A stretch of DNA of 64,000 nucleotides, taken from positions 1 to 64,000 of the forward strand of contig CALSLK010000001.1 of NCBI GenBank assembly GCA_943787175.1. Reading direction: 5' to 3'. Positions 48,063 through 58,108 of this stretch are shown here, piece after piece. Within the stretch, counting starts at the first letter, position 1. Each line of letters begins with the position of its first letter. The DNA is from an uncultured Alphaproteobacteria bacterium (lineage in GTDB: Bacteria > Pseudomonadota > Alphaproteobacteria > SP197). Position numbers and translations under genes: made by a program. Under the pieces are notes generated by a model, which was given only the letters and a program-made list of their open reading frames with translations, had not been told where the DNA came from and did no database searches.

Positions 48063-48818
48063 ATGAGCAAGGATTTCGAAAGCAAAGTCGTGCTGATAAC
48101 CGGATCAGGGCGTGGCATGGGGCTGGTGGATGCTCTGCTGATGGCCGAACAGGGTGCCTCCATCGTGATTCACGATATCGATGCCGAGCTTGCCAGTAAC
48201 GCCACCGACCAAGTGAAGGCCAAGGGCGCAGAGGTCTTCACGATTGCAAGCGATATCTCCGACGTTGCCGATACACAGGCAAAGATCAGCCAGGCCGAAG
48301 CACATTTCGGGCGCATCGACGTGTTGGTAAACAATGCCGGTATCGGGCTGGGCGGCAAGTTGGAAGAGGTCAGCGAAGAGACCTTCGAGCGCACCATGGA
48401 TGTGCATGTGAAGGGCTCGTTCTTCGCGACCCAGGCCGTCGTGCCCGGCATGAAGGCGCGCAAATCGGGTGCCATCGTCAACATCTCGTCCATCTGGGGC
48501 ATGACCGGCCATGACAGCGATTCGCAGTATTGCGGTGCCAAGGCTGCTCTGCTGGGACTGACCAAGGCTTGGGCCAAGGAATTCGCACCCTGGAACATCC
48601 GCGTGAATGCGGTGGCGCCGGGATGCGTGCTGACCGACATGACGATCATCAAGGGCCAAGATTACATCGACGACCGTGCAAAGCTGATCCCCATGGGCCG
48701 TTGGGCACAACCCGAAGAGATGTGCCATGCAGTCGTCTATCTTGCTTCGGAGAAAGCAAGTTTTATCACCGGGCAATGCATCAGCCCCAATGGTGGCGAT
48801 ACTATTGTTGGAATCTGA
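48063..48818 (+). CDS. SDR-family oxidoreductase in the urease-like operon
   Basis: A 251-residue classical SDR: TGSGRGMG cofactor loop, NNAGIGLGG, catalytic Ser in ISSIWGM and YCGAK. It starts ten bases after the UreC-like stop, with GAGGAGAG upstream, so it is in the same operon. The likely role is oxidation or reduction of an alcohol or aldehyde formed in the same pathway; the substrate is not readable. Confidence 0.9.
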   Translation: MSKDFESKVVLITGSGRGMGLVDALLMAEQGASIVIHDIDAELASNATDQVKAKGAEVFTIASDISDVADTQAKISQAEAHFGRIDVLVNNAGIGLGGKLEEVSEETFERTMDVHVKGSFFATQAVVPGMKARKSGAIVNISSIWGMTGHDSDSQYCGAKAALLGLTKAWAKEFAPWNIRVNAVAPGCVLTDMTIIKGQDYIDDRAKLIPMGRWAQPEEMCHAVVYLASEKASFITGQCISPNGGDTIVGI

Positions 48819-48980
48819 CAGGAGCGCAGAATCGGGCCATCCGAAATGCGCATGCCCCCATGCTTTTTGCGCATGGGTTTTCGTTCATGATTCGATGGCG
48901 TGACTGAGCAATTTACTGCATACGCGCCCGCTTGTTCTCGAGCCGATCAAACTTGATCCGCTCCAACGGGATCCCCCGCC

Positions 48981-50237
48981 ATGCCTGCTGCCGTCTCTTC
49001 TGTCTGGGCCCTGCTGGTGGGCATCTCGTTGCTGATGGCCGGCAGCGGCCTACAAGGTTCGCTGCTGGGTGTGCGCGCTGCCGAAGACGGGTTCTCGGCC
49101 CTGATGACCGGTGTTGTCATGTCGAGCTACTTCGCGGGCTTCCTGCTGGGTTTCGTCGTCGTCCCGCGGCTGGTCAAAAGCGTCGGCCACATCCGCGTGT
49201 TTGCTGTTCTGGCTTCAGTTGCTTCGGCTGTCGCGTTGGTCCATTCGGTCTTTGTCGATCCGCTGGTCTGGACCGGCCTGCGCGCCATGACGGGCTTCTG
49301 TTATATCGGCCTGTTTATTGTTGCCGAAAGCTGGCTCAACGATCGTTCGACAAATGAAACCCGCGGCCAGTTGCTGTCTGTCTACATGATCGTGATGACC
49401 GGTTCGATGGCGGCGGGGCCTCTGCTGCTCAACATCGGCAACCCATCGGGCTTCGAACTCTTTATCGCAGCATCGGTTATGGTCTCGCTGGCGATGGTTC
49501 CTGTCTCACTGACCACCTATTCCGCGCCCAAGTTCGAGGAACAGGAACGCCTGAGCTTGCGGGAGCTGGCAAAAATCTCGCCCTTGGGCATCGCAGGTTG
49601 TCTGACCAATGGTGCAACGTCAGGTGCATTGGTCTGGCTTGCATCGGTCTATGCCGGGTCCATCGGCATGCCGCTGGAGAACATTTCGCTGTTTGCATCA
49701 GCCTCGATTGTCGGCGGTGCGATCCTGCAATGGCCCATCGGACGCCTAAGCGACCGGTTTGATCGCAGGCTGGTTCTGACGGGCGTTACCATCGCAGGAG
49801 CAATTTGCGCCGCTGGCGCCGCGACTATCGGAGCCGAGAATCCGACCCTGCAGATGATCGCAGTCGCCATGGTTGGTGGCCTGGCCATACCGATCTATTC
49901 GCTGTCGGTTGCCCATACCAACGATCATCTCAAACCCAGTCAGATGGTCGCAGCTTCAAGTGGCCTCCTGCTTGCCAATGGCATCGGGGGCATGGCCGGT
50001 CCGGCTGCTGCCGGTGCCGCCATGCAGCTACTGGGTCCGTCAGGCTATTTCTGGTTTCCATCTGCCGTGATGGCGGCACTGGCCACTTTCGCCCTTTACC
50101 GCATGACCCGGAGCGCCGCCGTACCCAGCGAAAAGCAGGGCAAGTATGTCCAGGTGCCGCGCATGTCAGGAATCTCCGCCAGACTGGCGATCCGCAATCA
50201 AGTGGACCGCGGCCTCGCACGCATGTCTCGCCGTTAG
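48981..50237 (+). CDS. MFS transporter
   Basis: A 418-residue protein with twelve predicted membrane segments. The A-like motif between segments 2 and 3 is degenerate, and GRLSDRFDRRLVLTG is found between segments 8 and 9. It resembles the YcaD-type MFS branch (RAMTGFCYIGLFIVAESWLND). It probably moves a small organic substrate across the inner membrane. It lies 160 bases after the SDR on the same strand; it may serve the urease-like pathway or be independent. The last 40 residues are a basic cytoplasmic tail. Confidence 0.88.
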   Translation: MPAAVSSVWALLVGISLLMAGSGLQGSLLGVRAAEDGFSALMTGVVMSSYFAGFLLGFVVVPRLVKSVGHIRVFAVLASVASAVALVHSVFVDPLVWTGLRAMTGFCYIGLFIVAESWLNDRSTNETRGQLLSVYMIVMTGSMAAGPLLLNIGNPSGFELFIAASVMVSLAMVPVSLTTYSAPKFEEQERLSLRELAKISPLGIAGCLTNGATSGALVWLASVYAGSIGMPLENISLFASASIVGGAILQWPIGRLSDRFDRRLVLTGVTIAGAICAAGAATIGAENPTLQMIAVAMVGGLAIPIYSLSVAHTNDHLKPSQMVAASSGLLLANGIGGMAGPAAAGAAMQLLGPSGYFWFPSAVMAALATFALYRMTRSAAVPSEKQGKYVQVPRMSGISARLAIRNQVDRGLARMSRR

Positions 50238-50269
50238 GGCAGTCTCAGACTGGGGCATCTTCAATAGCT

Positions 50270-50650
50270 CTAGCCGGTCAGGTCAGCACGCCCGACATCA
50301 CAGTAAACCAGGCCCGAGCGTTCGTAGAGCGACAGGCGCTGGGCCGGCAGAAGATTTACCACACAGTTTGGAATGGCGCCGCTGTCGAAACTCCACGTCT
50401 CGACACTGATCTTGAGGCGATTGATATCGACCAGAATGCACTGTTGAGCTTCAACACGGATGTCTTCCGTGGTGGTGTCGTGCAACCGTACACGCAACGC
50501 AATAGGTAGACGGTTTTCGATCACGATCTGGTTCGCAGACCGTGACACCGCCGGGCATTCGTTGCCGATAAGGCCGACTGCGGTCAGGGCGTAGTAACCC
50601 CCACCAAACACAGCAGCACTAACCAGCGCAAGAAATACAAACAAGCGCAT
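50270..50650 (-). CDS. small membrane-anchored or exported protein of unknown function
   Basis: A 126-residue protein with an N-terminal hydrophobic segment (MRLFVFLALVSAAVFGGGYY) acting as signal or anchor. The rest has four Cys (NECPAV, QQCILV, PNCVVN, YCDVG) that could form two disulfides in the periplasm. The family is not recognised. It is convergent with the MFS gene and stands alone. Confidence 0.65.
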   Translation of the reverse strand: MRLFVFLALVSAAVFGGGYYALTAVGLIGNECPAVSRSANQIVIENRLPIALRVRLHDTTTEDIRVEAQQCILVDINRLKISVETWSFDSGAIPNCVVNLLPAQRLSLYERSGLVYCDVGRADLTG

Positions 50651-50831
50651 AAGTCTCAGTACGGGTTAGGCCCGCTCCACGTGATCCCAATTGCATGGTG
50701 ACACAAGACTTTCGGAACGCCTACTCATTGCGGCAAAAGCGCTGTCAATTTGACATCTGGCTGCAGCATTTGTTTTGTGAGGATCAAATTGTGATCCATG
50801 TTGGGACAGGGTCAGCAACACGAGCGGTGAC

Positions 50832-51251
50832 ATGAGCGACCTTGTAACAACAGTGCTACATCTTCCCGAATTCGGACCCGGCCTGCATGAACTCACGAGT
50901 CACGTCGAAGAATGGTGCCATCACCAATCGATGACGACAGGCCTTCTCACGCTGTTTCTGCCACACACATCGGCTTCGCTACTGATCCAGGAGAATGCAG
51001 ATCCAGATGTTCTTCTCGACCTGCAGAGCTGCTTCGCACGGCTGGCACCTCAGGCATCACATTATCACCATGCGCAGGAGGGGCCCGACGATATGCCCGC
51101 GCATATTCGAGCAGCATTGACACAAACACACCTTTCCATACCCCTCCTAGAGGGCGAGCTGGCGCTGGGAACCTGGCAGGGCATCTATCTCTTCGAGCAT
51201 CGGGAACATGCGCATCAGCGCAAACTGCATCTTCACCTCGCAGGGGTCTGA
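50832..51251 (+). CDS. YjbQ/UPF0047 family protein
   Basis: A 139-residue protein with the UPF0047 signature LFLPHTSASLLIQENADPDVLLDL and the C-terminal GTWQGIYLFEHR. The family has been linked to thiamine-phosphate-synthase side activity in E. coli, but its true role is uncertain. It is complete and not obviously in an operon; the acyl-CoA dehydrogenase cluster starts about 290 bases on. Confidence 0.9.
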   Translation: MSDLVTTVLHLPEFGPGLHELTSHVEEWCHHQSMTTGLLTLFLPHTSASLLIQENADPDVLLDLQSCFARLAPQASHYHHAQEGPDDMPAHIRAALTQTHLSIPLLEGELALGTWQGIYLFEHREHAHQRKLHLHLAGV

Positions 51252-51412
51252 GCCAGGTTGGCAGCCAAGTCGGTTCTGGGGCGGCCCATGGCCGGGCGGT
51301 CATGCGGCGCTGTCTCGACGGTGACACGTGAATGTCAAACACACATCACACTTGCAGATACTCTGCCCGGGGATGCTAGGTTCCTGCCTTATCTGATTCT
51401 TGAAGGCCCAAC

Positions 51413-51529
51413 ATGTCCGAACTGGTCGAAGAACAAAGGGCCGAGGCGATTTGCTGCAAGACCGACGACTACAAGGAAGCACTTGCCGCCGCAGTCGAGC
51501 GCCGCGAACCTGTATTCAAGGGCTACTAG
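51413..51529 (+). pseudogene. 3' remnant of a crotonase (enoyl-CoA hydratase) gene
   Basis: A 38-codon ORF whose second half, KTDDYKEALAAAVERREPV followed by FKGY, matches the C-terminal tail of crotonases (compare EDAKEGPRSFAEKRKPVFKG in the CaiD-like protein at 58109). The rest of the fold is missing upstream, where no coding signal is seen. It ends ten bases before the acyl-CoA dehydrogenase start, so a complete hydratase once headed this operon. Confidence 0.6.
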
Positions 51530-51539
51530 GACAAGACAC

Positions 51540-52709
51540 ATGGCCTATGATTTCGGCTTCACCCAGGAACAGACCATGGTGCGCGACAGTCTGCGCGCCT
51601 TCATCCGCGCTGAGGTCTACCCCCATGAAGATGCGGTCTATGCCGCGGGCGACGTCGCTCCCGACATTGAACAGGCGATCCGTAAGAAGGCGATCGCGCT
51701 GGGTTTCTGGAACGCACATTTTCCTGAAGAGGTCGGCGGCGGCGGAATTGACAACATTACCTATGCCCTGATGTCCCAGGAACTGGGTGTCACCACCTGG
51801 GGCCTCATTTCCTGCATCATGGGCGGCAGTCTTGTTCTTTGCGCATGCACCAACGAGCAGAGGGCGGCCTATCTTGATCCGGTCGTAAGAGGCGAAAAGC
51901 TCGACTGCTTCGCCTTGACCGAACCTGGCGCAGGCTCTGACGCCATGGGAATTAAGACACGTGCCCATCAGGATGGAAGCGACTGGATCATCAATGGCCA
52001 AAAACACTTCATCTCGAATGCGGACCGAGCTGATTTCGCCATTGTCTTTGCCGTGACCGGAGAGAACGAGACACCAAAGGGCAAACGCAGCCGAATCACC
52101 GCCTTTCTGGTCGACAAAGATACCAAGGGCTTCACGATTGAGCCGGGATCGAAGCCGATCGGCAATCCAGGCCACAACGTCAACAATCTCTATTTCGACG
52201 ATTGCCGCGTGCCCGCCTCCCAAATTCTTGGTGAAGAAGGCAAGGGTTTCGACGTCGCGGGCGAATGGCTCGTACCAGGGCGCGTGATGGTGGCGGCCAA
52301 CTGCTGTGGCAAGGCCCGGCGCGCACTGGAGTTCAGCCTGGACTGGGCTGCCAACCGAGAACAGTTCGGCCAGACCATCGGCCGTTTCCAGGGCGTGAGC
52401 TTCAAGCTCGCCGATATGGAAACCGAACTTCAGGCGGCCGAGTGGCTGACCTACGATGCTGCCTGGCGGCTGGATCAGGGAACCCTGGGCGATGCCGATG
52501 CTGCGATGGCCAAACTCTATGCCAGCGAAATGTTGGGGCGGGTGGCCGACGAGGCGATCCAGATCCATGGCGGCATGGGCATGATGAGCGACTATCCCGT
52601 CGGTCGATTGTGGCGCGATGCCCGGATCGAGCGGATATGGGAAGGCACCAGCGAGATTCAGCGTCACATCATCTCCCGCTCCGTCCTGCGTCCTTTGGAG
52701 ACTTCGTAA
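51540..52709 (+). CDS. acyl-CoA dehydrogenase (first of tandem pair)
   Basis: A 389-residue FAD enzyme: LTEPGAGSDAMGIKTRA, a flavin-binding region and RIWEGTSEIQRHIISR with the catalytic Glu position. ATG 51540 is chosen because MAYDFGFTQEQTMVRDSLR is a family start; the longer frame to 51258 covers the crotonase remnant. It oxidises a short acyl-CoA or reduces an enoyl-CoA, as CaiA does with crotonobetainyl-CoA. The stop overlaps the next gene as TAATG. Confidence 0.9.
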   Translation: MAYDFGFTQEQTMVRDSLRAFIRAEVYPHEDAVYAAGDVAPDIEQAIRKKAIALGFWNAHFPEEVGGGGIDNITYALMSQELGVTTWGLISCIMGGSLVLCACTNEQRAAYLDPVVRGEKLDCFALTEPGAGSDAMGIKTRAHQDGSDWIINGQKHFISNADRADFAIVFAVTGENETPKGKRSRITAFLVDKDTKGFTIEPGSKPIGNPGHNVNNLYFDDCRVPASQILGEEGKGFDVAGEWLVPGRVMVAANCCGKARRALEFSLDWAANREQFGQTIGRFQGVSFKLADMETELQAAEWLTYDAAWRLDQGTLGDADAAMAKLYASEMLGRVADEAIQIHGGMGMMSDYPVGRLWRDARIERIWEGTSEIQRHIISRSVLRPLETS

Positions 52710-53875
52710 TGCTCGATTTCACGCCGACCGACGAGCAGATCATGCTTATCGATTCCGTTCGTGCCTTCATCGAGAAGGAGCTACGACCCCACGAAGAAAA
52801 AATCGAAGCGTTGGGTGCTGTGCCGCCCGAACTAGAAAAGGAGATACGCAGGAAGGCGATCGACGCTGGAATCTATTTGCGCCATCTACCTGAAGCATGG
52901 GGCGGTTTGGGCCTCGATCACGTCACCCAAACTCTGCTGACCATCGAATTCTCACAGGTATCATCCGGTCTTTCCGTTTGCACTAGCGGTCCGACCTACA
53001 TCCTGACGAAATGCCGGGGCGAACAGATCGAGCGCTACCTCAATCCCGCGCTCCGGGGTGAGCGGGCCGAAGCATTCGCGCTGACCGAACCCAATGCCGG
53101 TTCGGACGCGCGCAACATCCAGACTCGCGCAGTCAAGGATGGCGAAGACTGGATCATCAACGGGCGAAAACATTTCATCAGCGAAGGCGACCTCGCCGAT
53201 TTCTTCATCGTGATGTGTGTCACCGGCGAGGATGAAACACCGCGCGGCAAACAAAAGCGCATCACCAGTTTTCTAGTCGACAAGGGCACGCCGGGGTTCG
53301 ATGTGCGCAAGATGGAAGCCGTCTGCACACGCGGCTACAACCCGACCGACCTCACCCTGGACAACGTTCGGGTTCACGAAAGCCAGATCCTGGGCGAGGA
53401 AGGCCAGGGTTTCGATCTCGCTAACGATTGGCTCTATGCCGGACGCATCGCGATGGCCGCACATTGTGTCGGTCAGACACGCCGCGTGGCTGCCATGACC
53501 AACGAGTGGGCTGCTACCCGCGAGGCATTCGGTCAGACCATCAGTCGATTCCAGGGTGTCAGCTTCAAGATCGCCGATGTTGCCACCGAACTGCGCGCTG
53601 CCGAACTGATAACGCTGAGCGCTGCCTGGAAACTCGATCAGGGGACCTGCACGCGCCTGGATACCAGTACCTGCAAACTGTTTGCGAGCGAGGTGCTGGG
53701 ACGTGCGACGGATCATGCGGTCCAGATCTTCGGCGGCATGGGCCTGATGATGGAACTGCCTATCCAGCGCTACTGGCGTGACGCCCGAGTACACCGTATC
53801 TGGGAGGGCACCAGCGAGATCCAGCGCCACATCATCAGCCGCGACCTGCTACGCCCACACGAACAGCACGCATAA
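52709..53875 (+). CDS. acyl-CoA dehydrogenase (second of tandem pair)
   Basis: A 388-residue paralogue of the preceding protein (ALTEPNAGSDARNIQTRA, RIWEGTSEIQRHIISRD). The overlap TAATG at 52707-52711 implies coupled translation; the two may form a heteromeric enzyme, as known for some paired dehydrogenases, or act on successive substrates. Next to NDP-forming ligases and a CaiD-like hydratase this fits oxidation of a betaine or other carboxylic acid as a CoA thioester. Confidence 0.9.
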   Translation: MLDFTPTDEQIMLIDSVRAFIEKELRPHEEKIEALGAVPPELEKEIRRKAIDAGIYLRHLPEAWGGLGLDHVTQTLLTIEFSQVSSGLSVCTSGPTYILTKCRGEQIERYLNPALRGERAEAFALTEPNAGSDARNIQTRAVKDGEDWIINGRKHFISEGDLADFFIVMCVTGEDETPRGKQKRITSFLVDKGTPGFDVRKMEAVCTRGYNPTDLTLDNVRVHESQILGEEGQGFDLANDWLYAGRIAMAAHCVGQTRRVAAMTNEWAATREAFGQTISRFQGVSFKIADVATELRAAELITLSAAWKLDQGTCTRLDTSTCKLFASEVLGRATDHAVQIFGGMGLMMELPIQRYWRDARVHRIWEGTSEIQRHIISRDLLRPHEQHA

Positions 53876-53923
53876 GCGAGCGAACCAACAACACGAGACA
53901 TCGACAACACAAGGGCATCTTCC

Positions 53924-56058
53924 ATGCTCACAGACAAGCGGCGGCGCAACCTTGAGCGCGCATTGAACCCCAGAAGTGTCTGCTATATCGGCGGATCGTT
54001 TCTCGAAAACACCCTGCGATCCAACCGTGCCATGGGGTTCGATGGTGATGTCTGGGTGGTAAACCCCAAGCTCGACACACTGGCCGATCATCCCTGTTTC
54101 GACACCCTTGACGATCTTCCGGGTGTACCGGACGCGGTCTTTGTTGCGGTCAACCGTGAGATGACCAACGGCCTGATCCCCGGGCTTCGCGACATGGGTG
54201 CCGGCGGCGCCATCTGTTATGCGGCGGGGTATTCAGAGGTCGGAGGCATCGGCCACGATCTCGAAGCAGACCTGAAGAATGCCGCTGGCGACCTCGCGGT
54301 GGTGGGGCCCAACTGTTACGGCGTCATCAACTATCTTCACGGCGTGCCCTTGCTTGCCATGCCGACGGGTGGCGAACGTCTCGACCGCGGCTGCGCCTTC
54401 ATTGCCCAAAGCGGCAACCTTTGCATCAACATCGCCAACAACGACCGCTCGGCGCCTCTGGCCTATGTCATCTCTTGCGGCAACCAGAGCGTTCTCGACA
54501 TCTCCGACTACATCGATGTGCTGGTCGATGACCCGGCCATCACGTGTTTTGCCCTGTTTGTCGAAGGAATTCCCGATCTTGCGCGGTTCAGCGAAGTCGC
54601 CCTGCGTGCACTGGAAGCCGGCAAGCCGATCATCGCCATGAAGTCGGGCGTTTCGGCGCTGGGCGCAAAGATGGCCATGAGCCACACCGCTTCCCTTGCA
54701 GGAGACGACGAACTCTACCAGGCGCTCTTTGACAGGCTGGGCATCATCCGTGTCACAACGCCGGTCGACCTGCTGGAGACGGCCAAGTACATCACCTGCA
54801 CAGGCGTGCCCCAGGGTCGCAAGCTGGCTCGGTCTTCACCTGCTCTGGCGGCGACAACGAAACGTGTCGCCGACCTGCTCGAGCCGCTGGGCGTCGAGCT
54901 GCCGCAGCCGACGACAGGCCCAGTACGACGCGCTGCGCCCGCACATGCAGGTCTTTGCCAACATCACCAACCCGCTGGACTACAACACGACCAATTGGGG
55001 CAACTACGACGTCCTCTCGCAGATCTTTCCGATCATGCTGGAAGGCGCCGATGCCGGACTGCTGGTGGTCGACAGCGGGCGCACTGGCGCACCCGACTGG
55101 GGCACCAGCGCTGTTATGGAAGCTTTGCGCGACTCAGCCAAGGCAACCGGACACCCCCAGCGCGATGACCTGTGTGATGCCGGAAAACTCCAATGTTGCA
55201 CAACGCAAGATGATGCATGACGGCGGTGTTGCGGCACTCCAGGGCATTCGGGAAGGCGTTCTGGCGGTAGCGCGCACATGCCTGTTTGGTGAACGCCGCA
55301 AGAACCTGATGGCACGGGAATCTCGCGACGACCTCACCTTGCTTCCAGCCGGAACGCTGGGCGGTGACATCAGCGCCATGAACGAATGGAACGGCAAGCA
55401 GGCGTTGAAAGCTTATGGCCTGCCCGTCCCCGACGGGCGCCCTGTTTCGGTCGCCAATGCCGCAGGTGCTGCTGAGGAGATCGGCTTTCCCGTGGCGCTG
55501 AAGGTGCTTTCGCAAACCATCCTGCACAAAACCGATGTTGGCGGTGTCGCGCTCAACCTGAAGACGCCTGAAGAAGTCGCTGCCGCCGCAAAAGACATGG
55601 CCGCTCGGCTGGGTGTCACAGATGTTCTGGTCGAGCCCATGGCACCCAAGCCCGTCGCAGAGATGATCGTGGGCATCACCCGCACGGATGATTTCGGTCC
55701 CGTGCTTGTGGTTGGCGCCGGCGGTGTTCTGGTCGAACTCTACAAGGACGCGGTGAGCCTGTTGCTGCCGCTCCACGAGGACGACGTGCGCGAGGCCATC
55801 GAACGCCTGAAAATTGCCAAGCTGCTGGATGGCTTCCGAGGCGGTCCGAAGGGGGACAAGGATGCGTTGGTTGCCGCTGTGATGGCGGTCGCGCGTTATG
55901 CCGAGGCTAACCGCGAATCCCTGTCCGAACTCGACGTCAATCCGCTCTTTGTCCTTCCCGAGGGCCAGGGCGTGATGGCCGTCGATGCCCTGATCCGCAA
56001 GACCTGCGCCCGCCATGCTGACACCCGCGCCGCCGGGAAAATCTGGAACGCCTGCTGA
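53924..56058 (+). pseudogene. NDP-forming acyl-CoA synthetase (ADP-forming), copy 1, several frameshifts
   Basis: Aligned with copy 2, one full protein of about 700 residues is readable but in at least four frame segments: intact to about 54826 (LETAKYITCTGVPQGRKLA), VFTCSGGDNET in another frame, VADLLEPLGVELPQPTTG back, QYDALRPHMQVFANITNPLD in a third, and the C-terminal ATP-grasp domain from about 55160 on. The phospho-His is in the SHTAS motif (codon 54683-54685). The family makes acyl-CoA from acid, CoA and ATP with ADP and phosphate as products. The 3' end overlaps the start of copy 2. Confidence 0.85.
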
Positions 56059-58097
56059 ACCCCAAAAGCGTCTGCTACATCGGCGGTTCGTTCCTCGAGC
56101 AAACCATCAAGGCCAACCGGAATGCCGGTTACGAAGGCGACATCTGGATCGTAAACCCCAAACTCGACACGATCGCGGGGTTGCCGTGTCATCGATCCAT
56201 CGAAGCGCTGCCCGGCAGCCCCGATGCCGTCTTCATGGGCGTCAACCGCATGGTGACCAATGCAACCTTGCCCGCGCTCGATGCCGCAGGCGTTGGTGGC
56301 GTGATCTGTTATGCCGCTGGATATTCTGAAATCGGCGGCGATGGTCCGGCTTTGGAAGAGGCGCTGAAGGCGTGCGCGGGCGATCTCGCATTGGTCGGGC
56401 CCAACTGCTACGGCATCGAGAACTACCTCCACGGCGTCAAGTTGCTTGCGATGTCGGGCGGCGGACACAGGGTTGATCGCGGCTGTGCCTTCATCGGGCA
56501 AAGCGGAAGCCTGTGCGAAGCGGTCACCCGCAACACGCGGTCTGCCCCCCTGGCCTATGTCATTTCCTGCGGCAACCAGACGGTCCTGGATATGGCCGAC
56601 TACATCGATGTCCTGATCGACAAGCCTGAGATCACCTGTTTTGCCCTGTTCATCGAAGGCCTGCGCGACGTCTCCCGCTTCAGTGAGGTTGCCCTGCGCG
56701 CCCTTAAGGCCGGCAAGCCGATCATCGCTGTAAAATCGGGCACTTCACCTCTTGGCGCAACGATGGCCATGAGCCACACAGCGTCCCTTGCCGGCAACGA
56801 CGAACATTATCAGGCGCTGTTCGACCGGCTGGGTATCATCCGTGTGGAAACCCCTGTGGAGCTGTTGGAGACGGCCAAGCTCATTACCTACACGGGCATC
56901 CCGAAGGGGCGCCGGATCGTGAGCTTCACCTGCTCAGGCGGCGACAACGAGATGATTGCCGACCTTGCTGCAACCCACGGCCTGGAACTGCCGCAACCCA
57001 CAACTGCCCAGCGCGAGAGCATGAAAGAGCATATGCAGCTCTACACCAGCATCTCGAACCCGTTGGATTTCAACACCACGAACTGGGCCAGGTACGACGT
57101 CCTGCTTCCGCTTTTCACCAAGGCGCTAGAGGGTGACGTCGATCTTGGGTTTGCGGTCTTCGAGGGCCGCCAGGACGCAGCGGTGCCGATTGGAGCACGT
57201 GAAACCATCGAGGCTGCCCGCGACGCTGGTCTGGCCGCCGGGGTTCCTATGGCACATGCCTGCCATCTCACTGAAAACTCCAATCAGGAAGACCGCGACC
57301 TGCTGCAGGCGAGCGGCATGGCCATGCTCCAGGGATTGCGTGATGCCGTGAGCGCAATTGGCAAGACCTGCACCTTTGGCGAACGCCGCGCAGCGATCCT
57401 GGCACGCCATACCCATAAAGACCTTCTGATCGCAGAGGCAAGCCCGCTTAGTGGCACTGTAGTAACGATGGATGAATGGCAGGGAAAACAGGCTCTGAAG
57501 GCCTATGGTCTGCCGGTTCCAGACGGCAGAGTCGTCGATACCAGTTCAATACGGGCGGCGGCCGAAGAGATCGGCTTTCCCATTGTGCTTAAAGTGCTGT
57601 CTGACACCATCCTGCACAAAACCGATGTAGGCGGTGTCGCGCTCGACCTCAGCAACGCCGAAGAGGTCGGAAGCGCAGCCCGGGTCATGGCTGATCGCCT
57701 GAACATCGACCGCTTCCTGATTGAACCCATGGCACCCAAACCGGTGGCCGAGCTGATCATCGGCGTGACCCGCTCCGATGTTTTCGGGCCCGTTCTGGTG
57801 ATCGGAGCCGGCGGTATTCTGGTAGAGCTTTATCAGGATACTACATGCCTGCTGTTGCCCGTCCATGAAGACGATGTGCGTGCCGCAATTCCGGGATTGA
57901 AGATTGCCAAACTGCTGGATGGTTTTCGCGGCGGCCCCAAAGGCGATATCGACGCTCTTGTAGAGGCTATCATGGCCGTTGCACGTTATGCGCAGGAAAA
58001 CCGAGACACCCTAACCGAACTCGACATCAACCCGCTATTTGTCCTCCCCGAGGGCCAGGGCGTGGTGGCGGTCGATGCCCTGATCAGAAAAGCCTGA
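56015..58097 (+). CDS. NDP-forming acyl-CoA synthetase (ADP-forming), copy 2, probable N-terminal frameshift
   Basis: About 693 residues: CoA-binding domain (NPKSVCYIGGSFLEQT onward), CoA-ligase domains with the phospho-His in SHTASLAG (codon 56775-56777), and the ATP-grasp domain (LKVLSDTILHKTDVGGVAL). The frame is open from 56022 to 58097, but its natural ATG (56015, MLTPA...) is one base out of frame: an extra base near 56025-56035. The reaction is as for copy 1. DddX, an ATP-dependent DMSP lyase, belongs to this superfamily, so an unusual substrate is possible. Confidence 0.85.
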
Positions 58098-58108
58098 GGA
58101 ACAACACC

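Noticed and set aside
50238..50269. Palindrome CAGTCTCAGACTG after the MFS gene as a terminator
   Set aside because: The stem is only about five pairs with a three-base loop and no T run follows.
55114..56016. A 300-codon frame antisense to the ligase region
   Set aside because: The sense strand holds the ATP-grasp domain; the antisense frame is composition-driven.
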